A program made the position numbers and the translations under genes. Shown here in pieces: positions 1 to 9,924 of a DNA stretch of 64,000 nt (its first letter is position 1; each line of letters begins with the position of its first letter). Location: the NCBI RefSeq assembly GCF_001618955.1, contig NZ_LVYV01000003.1, positions 62,001 to 126,000 on the forward strand, written 5' to 3'. Origin of the DNA: Tardiphaga robiniae. Its GTDB lineage: Bacteria; Pseudomonadota; Alphaproteobacteria; Rhizobiales; Xanthobacteraceae. The notes below the pieces were generated by a model that saw only the letters and a list, made by a program, of their open reading frames with translations, was not told where the DNA came from and ran no database searches.

Positions 1-677
1 TGGCTGATCACATCGGGCGGCGTCAGCACGGCCGCGATAACGAAAGCGATGACGATGAAGTAGCGGCGCTTTTCGCGTAACTGCTTCGAGGTCAGGATGC
101 CGATGCGGCCAAGCAGTGTCAGGATGACGGGGAGCTGGAAGGCGATGCCGAAGGCGAAGATCAGCGACATCATCAGTGACAGATATTCGCCGACCTTGGG
201 CAACAGCGCGATCTGCGCGGTATCGGAGCTTCCGGTCTGCTGCATGCCCAGCGAAAACCGGATCAGCATCGGCAGCACCAGGAAATAGACCAGCAGCGAG
301 CCCAGCGCAAAGAAGAACGGCGTCGCGATCAGATATGGCAGGAACGCGCCCTTCTCGTGCTTGTAGAGGCCGGGCGCCACGAACATGTAGATCTGCGCGG
401 CAATCACCGGGAACGAGATGAAGCCGGCGCCGAACATCGCGAGCTTGAGCTGGGTCAGGAAGTATTCCAGCAGCGCGGTGTAGATAAACTTCGAGTTCTC
501 CGGGCCGGCGACCCAGACGAACGGCCAGACCAGCACGTTGTAGATCTGCTTGGCGAAGAAGAAGCAGAAGATGAAGGCCACGGCAAATGCGAGCAGCGCC
601 TTGATCAGCCGCGACCGCAGCTCGATCAGGTGATCCATCAAGGGAGCCTTGGAGGCTTCGATATCTTCGGCACTCAT
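1..677 (-). CDS. tatC: Twin-arginine translocase subunit TatC (C-terminus beyond window)
   Basis: TatC is the polytopic inner-membrane receptor of the Tat system; with TatB it binds twin-arginine signal peptides and recruits TatA to export folded proteins. The reading frame opens at an ATG (677) overlapping the tatB stop by four bases (ATGA), giving [20 protein letters not shown]. The '[11 protein letters not shown]' stretch just before the first membrane helix is the hallmark N-terminus of TatC. About 225 codons are present and the frame runs off position 1 without a stop; the family is usually about 250-280 residues, so only the last helix region is missing. It is the last gene of tatABC on the minus strand and is translationally coupled to tatB. 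Confidence 0.95.
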   Translation of the reverse strand, partial: MSAEDIEASKAPLMDHLIELRSRLIKALLAFAVAFIFCFFFAKQIYNVLVWPFVWVAGPENSKFIYTALLEYFLTQLKLAMFGAGFISFPVIAAQIYMFVAPGLYKHEKGAFLPYLIATPFFFALGSLLVYFLVLPMLIRFSLGMQQTGSSDTAQIALLPKVGEYLSLMMSLIFAFGIAFQLPVILTLLGRIGILTSKQLREKRRYFIVIAFVIAAVLTPPDVIS

Positions 678-1198
678 GACGCTTTGGCGTCCTTCAGAAC
701 GTCGGGATTGGCCGCGTCGGGGGCTGCTGCGCCATCATGGGCGGCAGCGGGAGTTTCGACCGGCGACGGCTGCACTTCCCGGGTAATGGCCAGTGGTTCG
801 TTCACTACAGCAGTTTCCTGCGCATGCGTCTCGGCCTCAACGAAGGTCTCGGGTGTCGGCGGCTCGGGCGTGGTGGGCACGGCCGGAGGCGTATCGAGAT
901 TGTCGGCCTTGTCGATGGCCATGGCATCGCTGACGTCCTTGGTTAGCGACGTCATGATGTTGTTGGTCGTGAAGCCGGAGGCGGCGTCCTTGACGTCGTC
1001 GAAAGCCTTCTTGACGTCGGCCATTTCGGCCTCGCGCATCGCCTCGTTGAACTGGCCCTGGAATTCCGAGGCCATCTTGCGGGCCTTGCCCATCCACTGC
1101 CCGACCATGCGCAGCACGCCGGGCAGTTCTTTCGGGCCGATGGCGATCAGCGCGACGACCGCGATGACGACCAGTTCACTCCACCCGATATCGAACAT
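674..1198 (-). CDS. tatB: Sec-independent protein translocase subunit TatB
   Basis: TatB partners TatC in the signal-peptide receptor complex. The 174-residue protein starts [20 protein letters not shown], the single N-terminal membrane helix, followed by the conserved 'GPKELP' hinge and an amphipathic helix (about residues 22-50). The remainder is a long acidic, Pro/Ala-rich tail with no fold I recognise, variable in this family. It lies 85 bp downstream of tatA and overlaps tatC by four bases. TatA and TatB are homologous; this one is called TatB because of the E-L-x-V/I motif after the start, the longer tail and its position before tatC. Confidence 0.95.
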   Translation of the reverse strand: MFDIGWSELVVIAVVALIAIGPKELPGVLRMVGQWMGKARKMASEFQGQFNEAMREAEMADVKKAFDDVKDAASGFTTNNIMTSLTKDVSDAMAIDKADNLDTPPAVPTTPEPPTPETFVEAETHAQETAVVNEPLAITREVQPSPVETPAAAHDGAAAPDAANPDVLKDAKAS

Positions 1199-1283
1199 GA
1201 AAAAATCCGCTCACGCGGGGCTGGATGTGCCCGCGTCTCCTTCAATGGCCGCCACGATCCCTCAGGACAATCCCTTCGGAACC

Positions 1284-1523
1284 TCAGACAACCTTGCTGC
1301 CGACATCCGTACGGTTGGCGGTCGGCGCCGGCGGGGTCTGGTCGATGGTGCGGACCGGCTCGGTCGGCTTGTCTGCCGGCTTGTCGTCGTCCGCCATGCC
1401 CTTCTTGAAGGCCTTGATACCCTGCGCAACGTCGCCCATCAGGTCGGAAATCTTGCCGCGCCCGAACAACAGCAGGACCACTCCGATCACGACGATCCAG
1501 TGCCAAATGCTGAGTGAACCCAT
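1284..1523 (-). CDS. tatA: Sec-independent protein translocase subunit TatA
   Basis: TatA forms the oligomeric translocation element of the Tat pathway. The 79-residue product starts [20 protein letters not shown], a single membrane helix, then the 'FGRGKI' hinge and a basic amphipathic helix (about residues 24-42, [17 protein letters not shown]), followed by a short unstructured tail. Size and architecture match TatA. It is the first gene of the tatABC cluster; about 140 bp separate its start from the end of scpB, so it may be cotranscribed with the upstream scpA-scpB genes or have its own promoter. Confidence 0.95.
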   Translation of the reverse strand: MGSLSIWHWIVVIGVVLLLFGRGKISDLMGDVAQGIKAFKKGMADDDKPADKPTEPVRTIDQTPPAPTANRTDVGSKVV

Positions 1524-1664
1524 CCTGCTAACCCTCCAAACACGCGGCCAGTCACCCGGCCTGATCTGACCGGAACGTAGGCTGCGGGGGTGTCAAAAAC
1601 AAGGACTTAACCCTCGTGGAATCGCGGATGTCGCGGCGCAATGCCGCGAGCGTTAATGCCGCGA

Positions 1665-2762
1665 TCAGTGCTTGCGGTCGTTGTCCCGGTCGGTTGCGTC
1701 CGGCTCAGCGTCATCCGGCTCATCTTCGTCCTGATCGTCCTCGTCATCTTCCGCGTCGTCGGCATCGTCTTCATCGTCGTCGAGTTCGGCAGTTTCGGGC
1801 TCAGCGGTCTCGTCTTCATCCGACTCGGGCTCTGCGACTTCAGCCGCTTCGGCCTCGCCTTGCTCGGATCCGATCACGTCGAGATCACCGGCTTCAAGCT
1901 CCGTGACCTCGGCCACTTCGCTCTCTGGCTCCACGACATCTGCCGTTTCAGTGAATTCGGCCTTGGCCTCGGCAAATGCCTGGGCCTCACCTGCGAATTC
2001 GACGGCGCCGGTTTCCGGTTCCTTGATCTGCAATTCCGGGAATTCCGGATCGGGCGCCGACAGTGCCAGTTCCAGCTCGCCACCCTCCAGCGGATCCTCG
2101 TCCTCGCGGAGCGTCGGATCGTCGGACGGATTTGGGACGCTGAATCCGGAGGGCAAACGCGAATCCAGCAGACCCGTACCCTTGAGCTCCTCGAGACCGG
2201 GCAGATCGCCCAGCGCTTCCAGGCTGAACTGCGACAGGAAGCTCTCGGTGGTGCCGAAGGTCAGTGGCCGGCCCGGCGTCTTGCGGCGACCGCGCGGCTT
2301 GATCCAGCCGGTTTCCAGCAGCACGTCGAGGGTGCCCTTGGACGTGATGACGCCGCGAATGTCTTCGATTTCGGCGCGGGTCACCGGCTGGTGATAGGCG
2401 ACGATGGCGAGCACTTCGATCGCCGCACGCGACAGCTTGCGGGTTTCGGTGGTCTCGCGGGTCATCAGCCAGGACAGGTCACCGGCGGTCCGGAACGTCC
2501 ACTTGTTGGCGACGCGAACCAGATTGACGCCACGCATGGCGTAATCGGCCTGCAACTGCGCCAGCGCCGCCTTGATATCGACGCCATCCGGCATGCGCTT
2601 GGCCAGCGCGGACTGGTCGAGCGGCTCGGTGGATGCGAACAGCAGCGCTTCAAGCAGGCGCAATTCTTCGGGGCGCGCCTCCGACTGGACCTCGGATTGT
2701 CCCTCGGACTGCACGATCTGATCCTCGACATCGTCGATGCGTTTCTCGGCGAGGCTTGCCAT
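1665..2762 (-). CDS. scpB: Segregation and condensation protein B with long acidic tail
   Basis: ScpB is the winged-helix partner of ScpA in the SMC-ScpAB condensin that compacts and segregates the chromosome. The core (about residues 1-205 of 365) contains 'AIEVLAIVAYHQPVTRAEIE' and 'TFGTTESFLSQFSLEALGDL', diagnostic of ScpB. I chose the ATG at 2762 because GAAGGAG sits eight bases upstream; a GTG at 2783 directly after the scpA stop would add seven residues but places that ribosome-binding site inside the gene. The C-terminal 150-160 residues are an almost uninterrupted Asp/Glu-rich tail absent from textbook ScpB (about 200 aa). Cotranscribed with nagZ and scpA. Confidence 0.93.
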   Translation of the reverse strand: MASLAEKRIDDVEDQIVQSEGQSEVQSEARPEELRLLEALLFASTEPLDQSALAKRMPDGVDIKAALAQLQADYAMRGVNLVRVANKWTFRTAGDLSWLMTRETTETRKLSRAAIEVLAIVAYHQPVTRAEIEDIRGVITSKGTLDVLLETGWIKPRGRRKTPGRPLTFGTTESFLSQFSLEALGDLPGLEELKGTGLLDSRLPSGFSVPNPSDDPTLREDEDPLEGGELELALSAPDPEFPELQIKEPETGAVEFAGEAQAFAEAKAEFTETADVVEPESEVAEVTELEAGDLDVIGSEQGEAEAAEVAEPESDEDETAEPETAELDDDEDDADDAEDDEDDQDEDEPDDAEPDATDRDNDRKH

Positions 2763-2783
2763 GTCTGGATCTCCTTCTTCCAC

Positions 2784-3611
2784 TTACTCGGCCGGAACTT
2801 CCGGCTCCACCTGCACAGGCTGGGCGATGTGCTTGCGGAAATACAAAGGCGCGAATGCTTCTTTCTGGCTGAGGTCGAGCGTGCCCTCACGGACCAGTTC
2901 AAGCGCAGCTGCAAAACTCGAGGCCATCACCGTCGCGCGCTGCGCGGGGTCGGCGACGTAAGCCAGCAGATATTCGTCGAGGCGGCTCCAGTCCTCGGCC
3001 ATCCCGACCAGCCGTTCCAGCGAGGCACGGGCCTCGCTCAGCGACCAGACGGTACGCTTCGCCAGATGCACACGGGTGAGCACGCGGGCCTGACGTTGGG
3101 TCGCATAGGCCGACAGCAGATCGTAAAGCGTGGCCGTGAAACGGGGATGCTTGATCTCCGCGATGCCCTCAGGAACGCCGCGCGGGAAGATGTCGCGGTT
3201 GAGTTGCGGCCGGGTCATCAGCCTGTTCGAGGCTTCGCGGATGGCTTCGAGGCGGCGCAGCCGGTTGGCCAGAGCGGTCGCCATGTCCTCGGCGCTCGGG
3301 CCCTCGCCCGGCACGGTCGTATCCGGCAGCAGCAGGCGCGACTTCAGGAATGCCAGCCACGCCGCCATCACCAGATAGTCGGCAGCGAGTTCCAGACGGA
3401 TCTTCCGCGCCGCTTCGATGAACAGCAGGTACTGGTCGGCCAGCGCCAAAATCGAAATCTTGTGCAGGTCGACCTTCTGCTGACGTGCGAGCGCAAGCAG
3501 CAGGTCGAGCGGGCCTTCATAGCCTTCGACGTCGACGACCAGCGACGGCTCGTCGTCGGGAACGACCTCGGCCGGCAATCCGGTTTCAAACGACAAAATC
3601 TCAGCGCTCAT
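2784..3611 (-). CDS. scpA: Segregation and condensation protein A
   Basis: ScpA is the kleisin subunit that bridges the SMC heads and binds ScpB. The 275-residue protein has the family signature 'VDVEGYEGPLDLLLALARQQ' near residue 27, followed by 'KVDLHKISILALADQYLLF' and the helical N-terminal domain; the C-terminal winged helix follows after about residue 180. Length is normal. The start ATG overlaps the nagZ stop by four bases and the gene ends 21 bp before the scpB start, so nagZ-scpA-scpB form one translationally coupled unit. Confidence 0.95.
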   Translation of the reverse strand: MSAEILSFETGLPAEVVPDDEPSLVVDVEGYEGPLDLLLALARQQKVDLHKISILALADQYLLFIEAARKIRLELAADYLVMAAWLAFLKSRLLLPDTTVPGEGPSAEDMATALANRLRRLEAIREASNRLMTRPQLNRDIFPRGVPEGIAEIKHPRFTATLYDLLSAYATQRQARVLTRVHLAKRTVWSLSEARASLERLVGMAEDWSRLDEYLLAYVADPAQRATVMASSFAAALELVREGTLDLSQKEAFAPLYFRKHIAQPVQVEPEVPAE

Positions 3612-4633
3612 GCACTTGCTCCTGCTCGAGCGATCAAGGCGTCCAGTTCCGCGCGGCCAGCGGTGCGGTCGAACGGCTGCGGCTGACGGCGAGCGGCGAC
3701 CGCCGCCTTGGCGCGCTCAAGCGCCTTCCCGGCCAGAACCGGGGTCTCGCTCACGACATCGCGCATCTCGTCCAGCTTGCCGTTGCAATGCAGGACCATG
3801 TCGCACCCGGCGCTGACGATCGCGCGCGTGCGTTCCGCAATCGATCCCGCCAGAGCATTCATGGACACGTCATCACTCATCAACAAACCCTGGAACCCGA
3901 TACTGCCGCGAATCACCTGTTCGATGATTGTCGCAGAAGTCGTGGCCGGTTGGGTGGCGTCCAGAGCGCTAAACACAACATGTGCAGTCATCGCCATGGG
4001 TAGGTCAGCGAGCAGACGAAATGCTTCGAAATCAGAAGCTTCGAGCTCACTCTTCGAGTTATCTACGATCGGCAATTTGAAATGGGTGTCGGCCGTGGCC
4101 CGACCATGGCCGGGAATGTGTTTGAGCACTGGTAGAATACCACCCTGCGACAGACCTTCGGTCACGGCACGGGCGATGATCGCCACCTTGCCGGGCTCGG
4201 TGCCATAGGCCCGATTGCCGATGACGGCATCGGCGCCTTCCACGGGGACGTCTGCCAGCGGCAGGCAATCCACGGTGATGCCGAGGTCCACAAGATCACT
4301 CGCAATGAGCCGTGAGCTCAGCCAGGCGGCCCTGAGGCCTGCTTCCGGGTCGGCGTCGTAGAGCACGCTGAACACCGCGCCCGGCGGATAGGCCGGCCAA
4401 TGCGGCGGTCCCAAACGCTGCACACGGCCGCCTTCCTGATCGATCAGGACAGGCGCATCCAGATCGCCGGTCGCACTGCGCAATTCCTCCACAAGTCGAG
4501 TAACTTGGGCAGGATTATCAACGTTACGTTTGAAGAGAATGAAGCCCCATGGCCGTTCCGCGCGCAGGAATGCGCGCTCTTCAGCGGTCAGCTCCAGACC
4601 AGATACACCGGTGATAAATGCGCGCGTGCTCAT
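3608..4633 (-). CDS. nagZ: Beta-N-acetylhexosaminidase (glycoside hydrolase family 3)
   Basis: NagZ removes N-acetylglucosamine from cytoplasmic anhydromuropeptides in peptidoglycan recycling. The 341-residue protein has no signal peptide and carries the GH3 NagZ signature 'LKHIPGHGRATADTHFKLP' (about residues 166-184), whose Asp/His dyad is the catalytic acid/base typical of NagZ, and 'GLLMSDDVSMNAL', which holds the nucleophile Asp. 'LIDQEGGRVQRLGPP' is the N-terminal substrate loop. It heads the nagZ-scpA-scpB coupled unit and follows the SPOR protein gene by about 45 bp. Confidence 0.95.
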   Translation of the reverse strand: MSTRAFITGVSGLELTAEERAFLRAERPWGFILFKRNVDNPAQVTRLVEELRSATGDLDAPVLIDQEGGRVQRLGPPHWPAYPPGAVFSVLYDADPEAGLRAAWLSSRLIASDLVDLGITVDCLPLADVPVEGADAVIGNRAYGTEPGKVAIIARAVTEGLSQGGILPVLKHIPGHGRATADTHFKLPIVDNSKSELEASDFEAFRLLADLPMAMTAHVVFSALDATQPATTSATIIEQVIRGSIGFQGLLMSDDVSMNALAGSIAERTRAIVSAGCDMVLHCNGKLDEMRDVVSETPVLAGKALERAKAAVAARRQPQPFDRTAGRAELDALIARAGASA

Positions 4634-4679
4634 GGGGCCGATTAGCCCCCATCAACGCCCAGGGTCAAGGAAACGGCCG

Positions 4680-6170
4680 TTAATTCCTTTGGACGACGCA
4701 CTGTCCGCCGGCAGATTTCAGGTTCCCGCAGACCTGCGAGGCCTCGTCCTGCGAGCCGAACGGTCCGACCATGGCCCGATAATAGGTCCCCTTGTCGCCA
4801 AGATCGGCCTTCTTGATCAGCGGAGCCCGCGATCCCAGTACAGAGGGGAACTTGGTCTGCAGGGCACGGAACGACGCCTGCGCATCGCCCTCCGACCGCT
4901 GGGACGATACCTGGACCACATAGCCGCCGCCGGGGGCGACCGGGGGCGCCTGCTGGGTCGGGTTGGTCGAGGCCATACGCGAGGGCGCCGGAGGAGCGGC
5001 TGCAGCCGGAGGCGCGGCCTGCGGCGACAGTGACATCGGGGCATTGACCGATGCGTTGGCATTGGCGTTGGTCGCGCGCGGTGCCGCAGCGGGCGCGGCT
5101 GCAGGAACCGCTGCCGGAGCGGCGATGCGGGCCGGCGCCTGACGGGCGGCAGGTGTGGCCGCAGCGTCGGACTGGTCACCCTTGACGGCGAAAGTACGGA
5201 TCTTGCGGGGCTCATCGCCCTGCATCGCGCCATTGCCGACCATCGGCTTGTTGGATGGCGACACGCTGGCCGTCGATGGCGGGTTAGCGTTCTGGTTCAG
5301 CGGCGGAAACACCACGCGCGGACCAGCCTTGGTGGCGTCCTGCACATTGACGGGCTGCTCTTCGCGCGACACCAGCCGCTCGGGAGCTGCGCCGCCGAGA
5401 CGATCCTGGATCGGCTTGCCGTCGGCCGCGGCTGTTGCCGACGGCGGGACGATCTTGTTCGGACCAGGCTCGGCCTTGATCACCGGCGGTTCGCCGGTGC
5501 GCGCCGATCCCATAAACGTCCGATAGGCGAAGGCAGCACCGGTACCGACCACGGCCAGCGCCAGCACGACCGCTACGGTCGCCATGCCACCGCGGCGCTT
5601 CGGCGCCTCTTCCTGCTCGGCATAGCCGTCCTGATAGGCGTAAGGATCGTCCTGGTACTGATCGTCGTGCGGATGCTGGGCCTTTGCGCCATCGGCGTGG
5701 CCATACAGCGCATCGTCATAACGATTGGGATCATGCGGCGCGTGAGCCTGGTCGTACTGGCCCTGATAATCCTGCGCCTGATGATCCGTATGCGCGGCAA
5801 ATGCCGGCGCCTGATGATAATCGGCCTCCGGCTGCAGATGCTGCGGCTCCTGATGCTGAGCGCCGTAACGCTGCACCGGATGAAGATTCTCGAATTCCTG
5901 CTGCTGCGGCTCATGGGCTGCTGCACGCTGCATCCACGGCGGCGGGCCGGGCTGCGCGGGTTCTTCCTCATATTCCGGCTCGTCCTGATAGGCCGGTTCA
6001 GCCTGGCTCGGCGCGGGCGCCGGGCGGCTGTTGCTCGCGAACGGGTCGGTTTGCCCGATCAGCCGCGCGAGTTCGGCGAGCGGATCGCCCTCGCCCTTCG
6101 TCCGCGATTGAGCGTCGCGGCCGTAATCGTCATCCGTTGGGAAAGGTCGGTTCTGGTATCGATTAGCCAT
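4680..6170 (-). CDS. SPOR-domain membrane protein
   Basis: The 496-residue protein has three parts: a long hydrophilic Gln/His/Pro/Asp-rich N-terminal region (1-190) that should be cytoplasmic; one membrane helix at about 196-217 preceded by KRR; then a low-complexity Ala/Pro linker and a C-terminal SPOR domain (about 413-496, beginning 'GGYVVQVSSQRSEGDAQASF'). SPOR domains bind glycan strands lacking stem peptides at division septa, so a role in envelope division or remodelling is inferred, as for FtsN and DedD-like proteins. It lies between argS and nagZ, the usual place in related genomes. The N-terminal tract is compositionally biased and probably disordered. Confidence 0.85.
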   Translation of the reverse strand: MANRYQNRPFPTDDDYGRDAQSRTKGEGDPLAELARLIGQTDPFASNSRPAPAPSQAEPAYQDEPEYEEEPAQPGPPPWMQRAAAHEPQQQEFENLHPVQRYGAQHQEPQHLQPEADYHQAPAFAAHTDHQAQDYQGQYDQAHAPHDPNRYDDALYGHADGAKAQHPHDDQYQDDPYAYQDGYAEQEEAPKRRGGMATVAVVLALAVVGTGAAFAYRTFMGSARTGEPPVIKAEPGPNKIVPPSATAAADGKPIQDRLGGAAPERLVSREEQPVNVQDATKAGPRVVFPPLNQNANPPSTASVSPSNKPMVGNGAMQGDEPRKIRTFAVKGDQSDAAATPAARQAPARIAAPAAVPAAAPAAAPRATNANANASVNAPMSLSPQAAPPAAAAPPAPSRMASTNPTQQAPPVAPGGGYVVQVSSQRSEGDAQASFRALQTKFPSVLGSRAPLIKKADLGDKGTYYRAMVGPFGSQDEASQVCGNLKSAGGQCVVQRN

Positions 6171-6275
6171 TGTGATGTCGCATCCCCTTCGGGAAAGCCG
6201 CCAACCCGCTTTTCAAACGAAACAGCTGCTATCAAGAACCACCCACAGATCCCCATGTGAGCGGCCGTCCCCTGT

Positions 6276-8069
6276 CTACCGCATCTCGTCCGGCGCGGTA
6301 ACGCCGAGAACGGCGAGGCCCGAAGCCAGGACTGAGACGACGCTCTGGACGAGTGCCAATCGCGCTTTAGTAAGTTCTGCATCATTAGTGATAATGAAGC
6401 GTAAATGAGGCATATCGCGTCCGCGCGTCCAGAGCGCATGAAATTCGCTGGCGAGATCATACAGATAGAAAGCGATGCGGTGCGGCTCGTGCGCCGTGGC
6501 CGCAGATTCTATCATCCGTGGGTACAATGCTAACTGCCGCATCAGGCCCAGCTCGGTAACATCGTCGAGCCGCTCCATCACCGCGTCTTTCAGATAGGCA
6601 GTGCGCGCCTCGGTTTCCAGAGGCAGGTCGGCCAGCATCTCCCGCGCATTGCGGAAGATCGAATGGCCGCGGGCATGCCCGTACTGGACATAGAAAACCG
6701 GATTGTCCTTGGACTGCTCGATCACCTTGGCGAGGTCAAAATCCAGCACAGCGTCGTTCTTGCGGAACAGCATCATGAAGCGCACGGCGTCGGAGCCGAC
6801 CTCGTCAACCACTTCGCGCAGGGTGACAAAATCGCCGGAGCGCTTCGACATCTTCACCGGCTCGCCGTTGCGCAGCAGCTTCACAAGCTGCACGATCTTG
6901 ACGTCGAGCTCGGCCTTCCCTGCCGTCACCGCCTTGATCGCCGCCTGCACGCGCTTGATGTAGCCGCCGTGATCGGCGCCCCAGACGTCGACCATGTTGA
7001 GGAAGCCGCGGTCGAACTTGGTCTTGTGATAGGCGATATCGGACGCAAAATACGTGTAGCCGCCATCTGACTTCAGCAGCGGACGGTCGACATCGTCGCC
7101 ATAGGCGGTGGCGCGGAACAGGGTCTGCTCGCGGTCTTCGTAATCGTCGATCGGCTTACCCTTCGGCGGTGGCAACCGGCCCTCATAGACGTCGCCCTTG
7201 GCGCGCAGGAAATCGATGGTCGCGCCGACCATATCGGTGCTGCCTGCGATCAGCGAGCGCTCGGAGAAGAACACTTCGTGGGAGATGTTCAGCGCGGCGA
7301 GATCGCCCTTGATCATCTCCATCATCATGGAAATGGCCTTGGCGCGCGTGATCGGCAGCCACTTGTCCTCGGGCATCTGATTCAGCGCAGCGCCGTGCTC
7401 GGCCGCGAGCGCCTGTCCCACCGGCACCAGATAGTCGCCGGGATACAGGCCTTCCGGAATGTCGCCAATGGCTTCACCGAGCGCCTCGCGGTAGCGCAGA
7501 TGCGCCGAGCGCGCGAGCACGTCGACCTGTGCACCGGCGTCGTTGATGTAATATTCGCGGGCCACATCATAACCGGCGCAATCGAGCAGGCTCGCCAGCG
7601 CATCGCCGAACACGGCGCCGCGGCAATGGCCAACATGCATCGGTCCCGTCGGATTGGCCGACACGTATTCGACATTGACCTTCTCACCGGCTCCGACCGC
7701 ACTCCGGCCATACGAGGCACCGTCGCGCAACACCGCGCGCAGCGCATCGGCCCAGGCGGACGACTTCAGCGTGAGATTGATGAAGCCGGGTCCGGCGACA
7801 TCCACCGACGTCACCAGATCGTCTTCGCGCAGCTTCGCAGCGATAGCGTCAGCCAGATCGCGCGGCTTGGCTTTCGCCTCTTTCGCCAGCACCATCGCGG
7901 CATTGCTCGCCATGTCGCCATGGGACGCATCCTTGGTCGGCTCGACGACGACGCGCGACAGATCGATGCCTACGGGCAGCACGCCTTCACTGACGAGAGC
8001 GTTGCAGATCGCATGAACACGCGCGAGCACGTTAGCAAACAGATGCGGGGTCGGAGCGGATGTGGCCAT
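6276..8069 (-). CDS. argS: Arginyl-tRNA synthetase
   Basis: Class I synthetase that charges tRNA-Arg. The 597-residue protein contains the HIGH-type signature '[20 protein letters not shown]' (about residues 135-154), the KMSKS-type loop '[16 protein letters not shown]' (around 405) and a C-terminal anticodon-binding DALR domain ('[14 protein letters not shown]'). Length is normal for ArgS. The start ATG at 8069 gives [20 protein letters not shown], matching the N-terminal Add-1 domain. A small perfect stem-loop (CCGGGA-CTGT-TCCCGG, 8095-8110) lies in its leader; no regulatory role is known to me. Confidence 0.97.
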   Translation of the reverse strand: MATSAPTPHLFANVLARVHAICNALVSEGVLPVGIDLSRVVVEPTKDASHGDMASNAAMVLAKEAKAKPRDLADAIAAKLREDDLVTSVDVAGPGFINLTLKSSAWADALRAVLRDGASYGRSAVGAGEKVNVEYVSANPTGPMHVGHCRGAVFGDALASLLDCAGYDVAREYYINDAGAQVDVLARSAHLRYREALGEAIGDIPEGLYPGDYLVPVGQALAAEHGAALNQMPEDKWLPITRAKAISMMMEMIKGDLAALNISHEVFFSERSLIAGSTDMVGATIDFLRAKGDVYEGRLPPPKGKPIDDYEDREQTLFRATAYGDDVDRPLLKSDGGYTYFASDIAYHKTKFDRGFLNMVDVWGADHGGYIKRVQAAIKAVTAGKAELDVKIVQLVKLLRNGEPVKMSKRSGDFVTLREVVDEVGSDAVRFMMLFRKNDAVLDFDLAKVIEQSKDNPVFYVQYGHARGHSIFRNAREMLADLPLETEARTAYLKDAVMERLDDVTELGLMRQLALYPRMIESAATAHEPHRIAFYLYDLASEFHALWTRGRDMPHLRFIITNDAELTKARLALVQSVVSVLASGLAVLGVTAPDEMR

Positions 8070-8235
8070 GATCGTACAGGAACCAGAACTTGCGCCGGGA
8101 CTGTTCCCGGCTGGATTGCATCAAGGATGGATAGCGGTTTCGTATGCGTTCCGCTGCACTTGTTTGATTTCAAACAGATACAGACTTCTGAAAATCGCAG
8201 ATTTCGCAGCCCCGAAAGGCACTTACGGGGATCGC

Positions 8236-9450
8236 CTAACGCAATTCGGGGGTCGAGTCAAAGAGCCGGATATGTTCCGTGATGGCAAAACGGTCGGTCA
8301 TCCCGGCAATGAAATTGCCGATCCGGCGCGCCTGTTCGCCCTCCGATTCCGGCTCGGCTCCCTCGGGCGGCAGCCATTCCGGGGGAAGATCCTCGGGCGC
8401 GCGCTGATAGCGCGCGAACAGATCGGTGACGAGACACTCGGCCTCGACCATCACCCGCATGACGCGTTCATGGCGATACATGTGCTGCCAGAGGAAGGCC
8501 TTGATCCCGGCCTCGGCTTCTGCCGCGTCGGCACGAAACGCAACGAGCTTGCGCCCGCAGCGGCGAATATCCTCCGCGGATTTCGGCAACAACGCGCCTA
8601 GTCGTTGTTCCGTCTCACCGACGACCGCACCGATCAGATAGGAAATCAGCTCGCGCACCAGTTCGGCGCCGCGGCGGCTCTCGTCGAGACCGGGATAGCG
8701 CCCATCGATCTCTGCGATCATGCCTTGCGTCAGCGGCATCGCCTTGAGGTCATCGATGGTGAACAGCCCTGCGCGCAGTCCGTCATCGATGTCATGAGCG
8801 TTGTAAGCGATATCATCGGCAATCGCCGCTACCTGAGCTTCCAGCGAAGCGAAGCTCGACAGCTCCAGATCAAAGGTGCGGTCATATTCGGTGATCCCGA
8901 ACGGCACGCCATGGGTGGCATAACGTCCCACAGGGGCGCCCGACGCGTCCGTCAGCGGCCCGTTGTGCTTGACGATGCCTTCGAGGGTTTCCCAGGTCAG
9001 GTTGAGGCCATCGAACTCGGGATACCGATGCTCCAGCGACGTCACGAGACGCAGGGTCTGGGCGTTATGATCGAAGCCGCCATGGGCCTCGAGACAGGCG
9101 TCCAGCGCCCGCTCGCCGGCATGGCCGAACGGCGGATGGCCGATGTCATGGGCCAGCGCCAGGGTCTCGGTTAAGTCCTCGTCGAGGCCCAGTTGCCGGG
9201 CCACGGCGCGGGCGATCTGCGCCACTTCCAACGTGTGGGTGAGACGGGTGCGGTAATGATCGCCCTCATGGAACACGAAGACCTGGGTCTTGTGCTTGAG
9301 CCGGCGAAACGCAGTCGAGTGGATGACCCGGTCGCAATCCCGGCGAAACGCGCTGCGGGTCCGGCTCGGAGCCTCGGAAAACAGCCGTCCGCGACTGCGA
9401 TCGGGGTCGCAGGCATAGGGCGCGCGGGGAGCAGCCATTCCAACCGACAC
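8236..9450 (-). CDS. dgt: dGTP triphosphohydrolase-like HD-domain protein
   Basis: Member of the deoxyguanosinetriphosphate triphosphohydrolase family (type 2 subfamily), which cleaves dNTPs to nucleosides and tripolyphosphate. The HD metal-binding motif is visible as '[15 protein letters not shown]' followed by '[20 protein letters not shown]' (about residues 70-120). Length (404) is typical. Translation probably begins at a GTG (9450) with an AAGGA about ten bases upstream; an ATG four codons inside has no well-placed ribosome site. Divergently oriented from erpA with a roughly 100-bp shared promoter region. Confidence 0.92.
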   Translation of the reverse strand: MSVGMAAPRAPYACDPDRSRGRLFSEAPSRTRSAFRRDCDRVIHSTAFRRLKHKTQVFVFHEGDHYRTRLTHTLEVAQIARAVARQLGLDEDLTETLALAHDIGHPPFGHAGERALDACLEAHGGFDHNAQTLRLVTSLEHRYPEFDGLNLTWETLEGIVKHNGPLTDASGAPVGRYATHGVPFGITEYDRTFDLELSSFASLEAQVAAIADDIAYNAHDIDDGLRAGLFTIDDLKAMPLTQGMIAEIDGRYPGLDESRRGAELVRELISYLIGAVVGETEQRLGALLPKSAEDIRRCGRKLVAFRADAAEAEAGIKAFLWQHMYRHERVMRVMVEAECLVTDLFARYQRAPEDLPPEWLPPEGAEPESEGEQARRIGNFIAGMTDRFAITEHIRLFDSTPELR

Positions 9451-9550
9451 GGCGTGTTTATCCTTGATCCAATTGATTCCTGAGCCTGCCGCACTTAACT
9501 ATGGGAAGCGGCAGATTCAAATGGTTCGAATCCTGCCCGGAGAGCCAGAT

Positions 9551-9898
9551 ATGACCGACACTGCAGTCACCGAGGCCCCTCTCACCGTCAGCGCACGTGC
9601 TGCGCGCCGGATCGGCGAGATCCTCAAGACCGAAGGCAACGGCGCCATGCTCCGCGTGTCGGTCGAAGGCGGCGGCTGCTCCGGCTTCCAGTACAAATTC
9701 GACGTCGAGCGCGCCAAGGCGGAGGACGATATCCTGATCGAACGCGACAGTGCCGTCGTGCTGGTCGACCCCTCTTCCGCCCCCTTCCTGGCCGGTTCCG
9801 AACTCGACTTCGTCGATGACCTGATCGGCGCCTCGTTCCGCGTCGTCAATCCGAACGCGACGGCGTCCTGCGGCTGCGGGACCAGCTTCTCGATCTGA
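9551..9898 (+). CDS. erpA: Iron-sulfur cluster insertion protein, A-type carrier
   Basis: A-type carrier of the HesB/IscA/ErpA family that delivers Fe-S clusters to apo-proteins. The 115-residue protein has the three invariant cysteines Cys43 ('VEGGGCSGFQYKF') and Cys107/Cys109 ('SCGCGTSFSI') that ligate the cluster. I start it at 9551, where GGAGAG lies a few bases upstream; a longer frame back to 9464 would add 29 residues unlike the family. In related genomes this gene sits beside dgt and xthA as here. ErpA versus another A-type protein cannot be settled from sequence alone, but the stand-alone context favours ErpA. Confidence 0.9.
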   Translation: MTDTAVTEAPLTVSARAARRIGEILKTEGNGAMLRVSVEGGGCSGFQYKFDVERAKAEDDILIERDSAVVLVDPSSAPFLAGSELDFVDDLIGASFRVVNPNATASCGCGTSFSI

Positions 9899-9924
9899 CC
9901 TCTATTCGGCTCATTTAGATCGGT

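Noticed and set aside
1641..3686. Long plus-strand frame (681 codons) over scpB/scpA
   Set aside because: It is antisense to genes with clear family motifs; biased codon usage in high-GC DNA makes long antisense frames. No domain seen.
9523..9548. tRNA-like 3' end (GGTTCGAATCC...GCCA) upstream of erpA
   Set aside because: The T-loop-like sequence lacks a pairing T-stem, acceptor partner and any anticodon arm; it is ordinary promoter/leader sequence.
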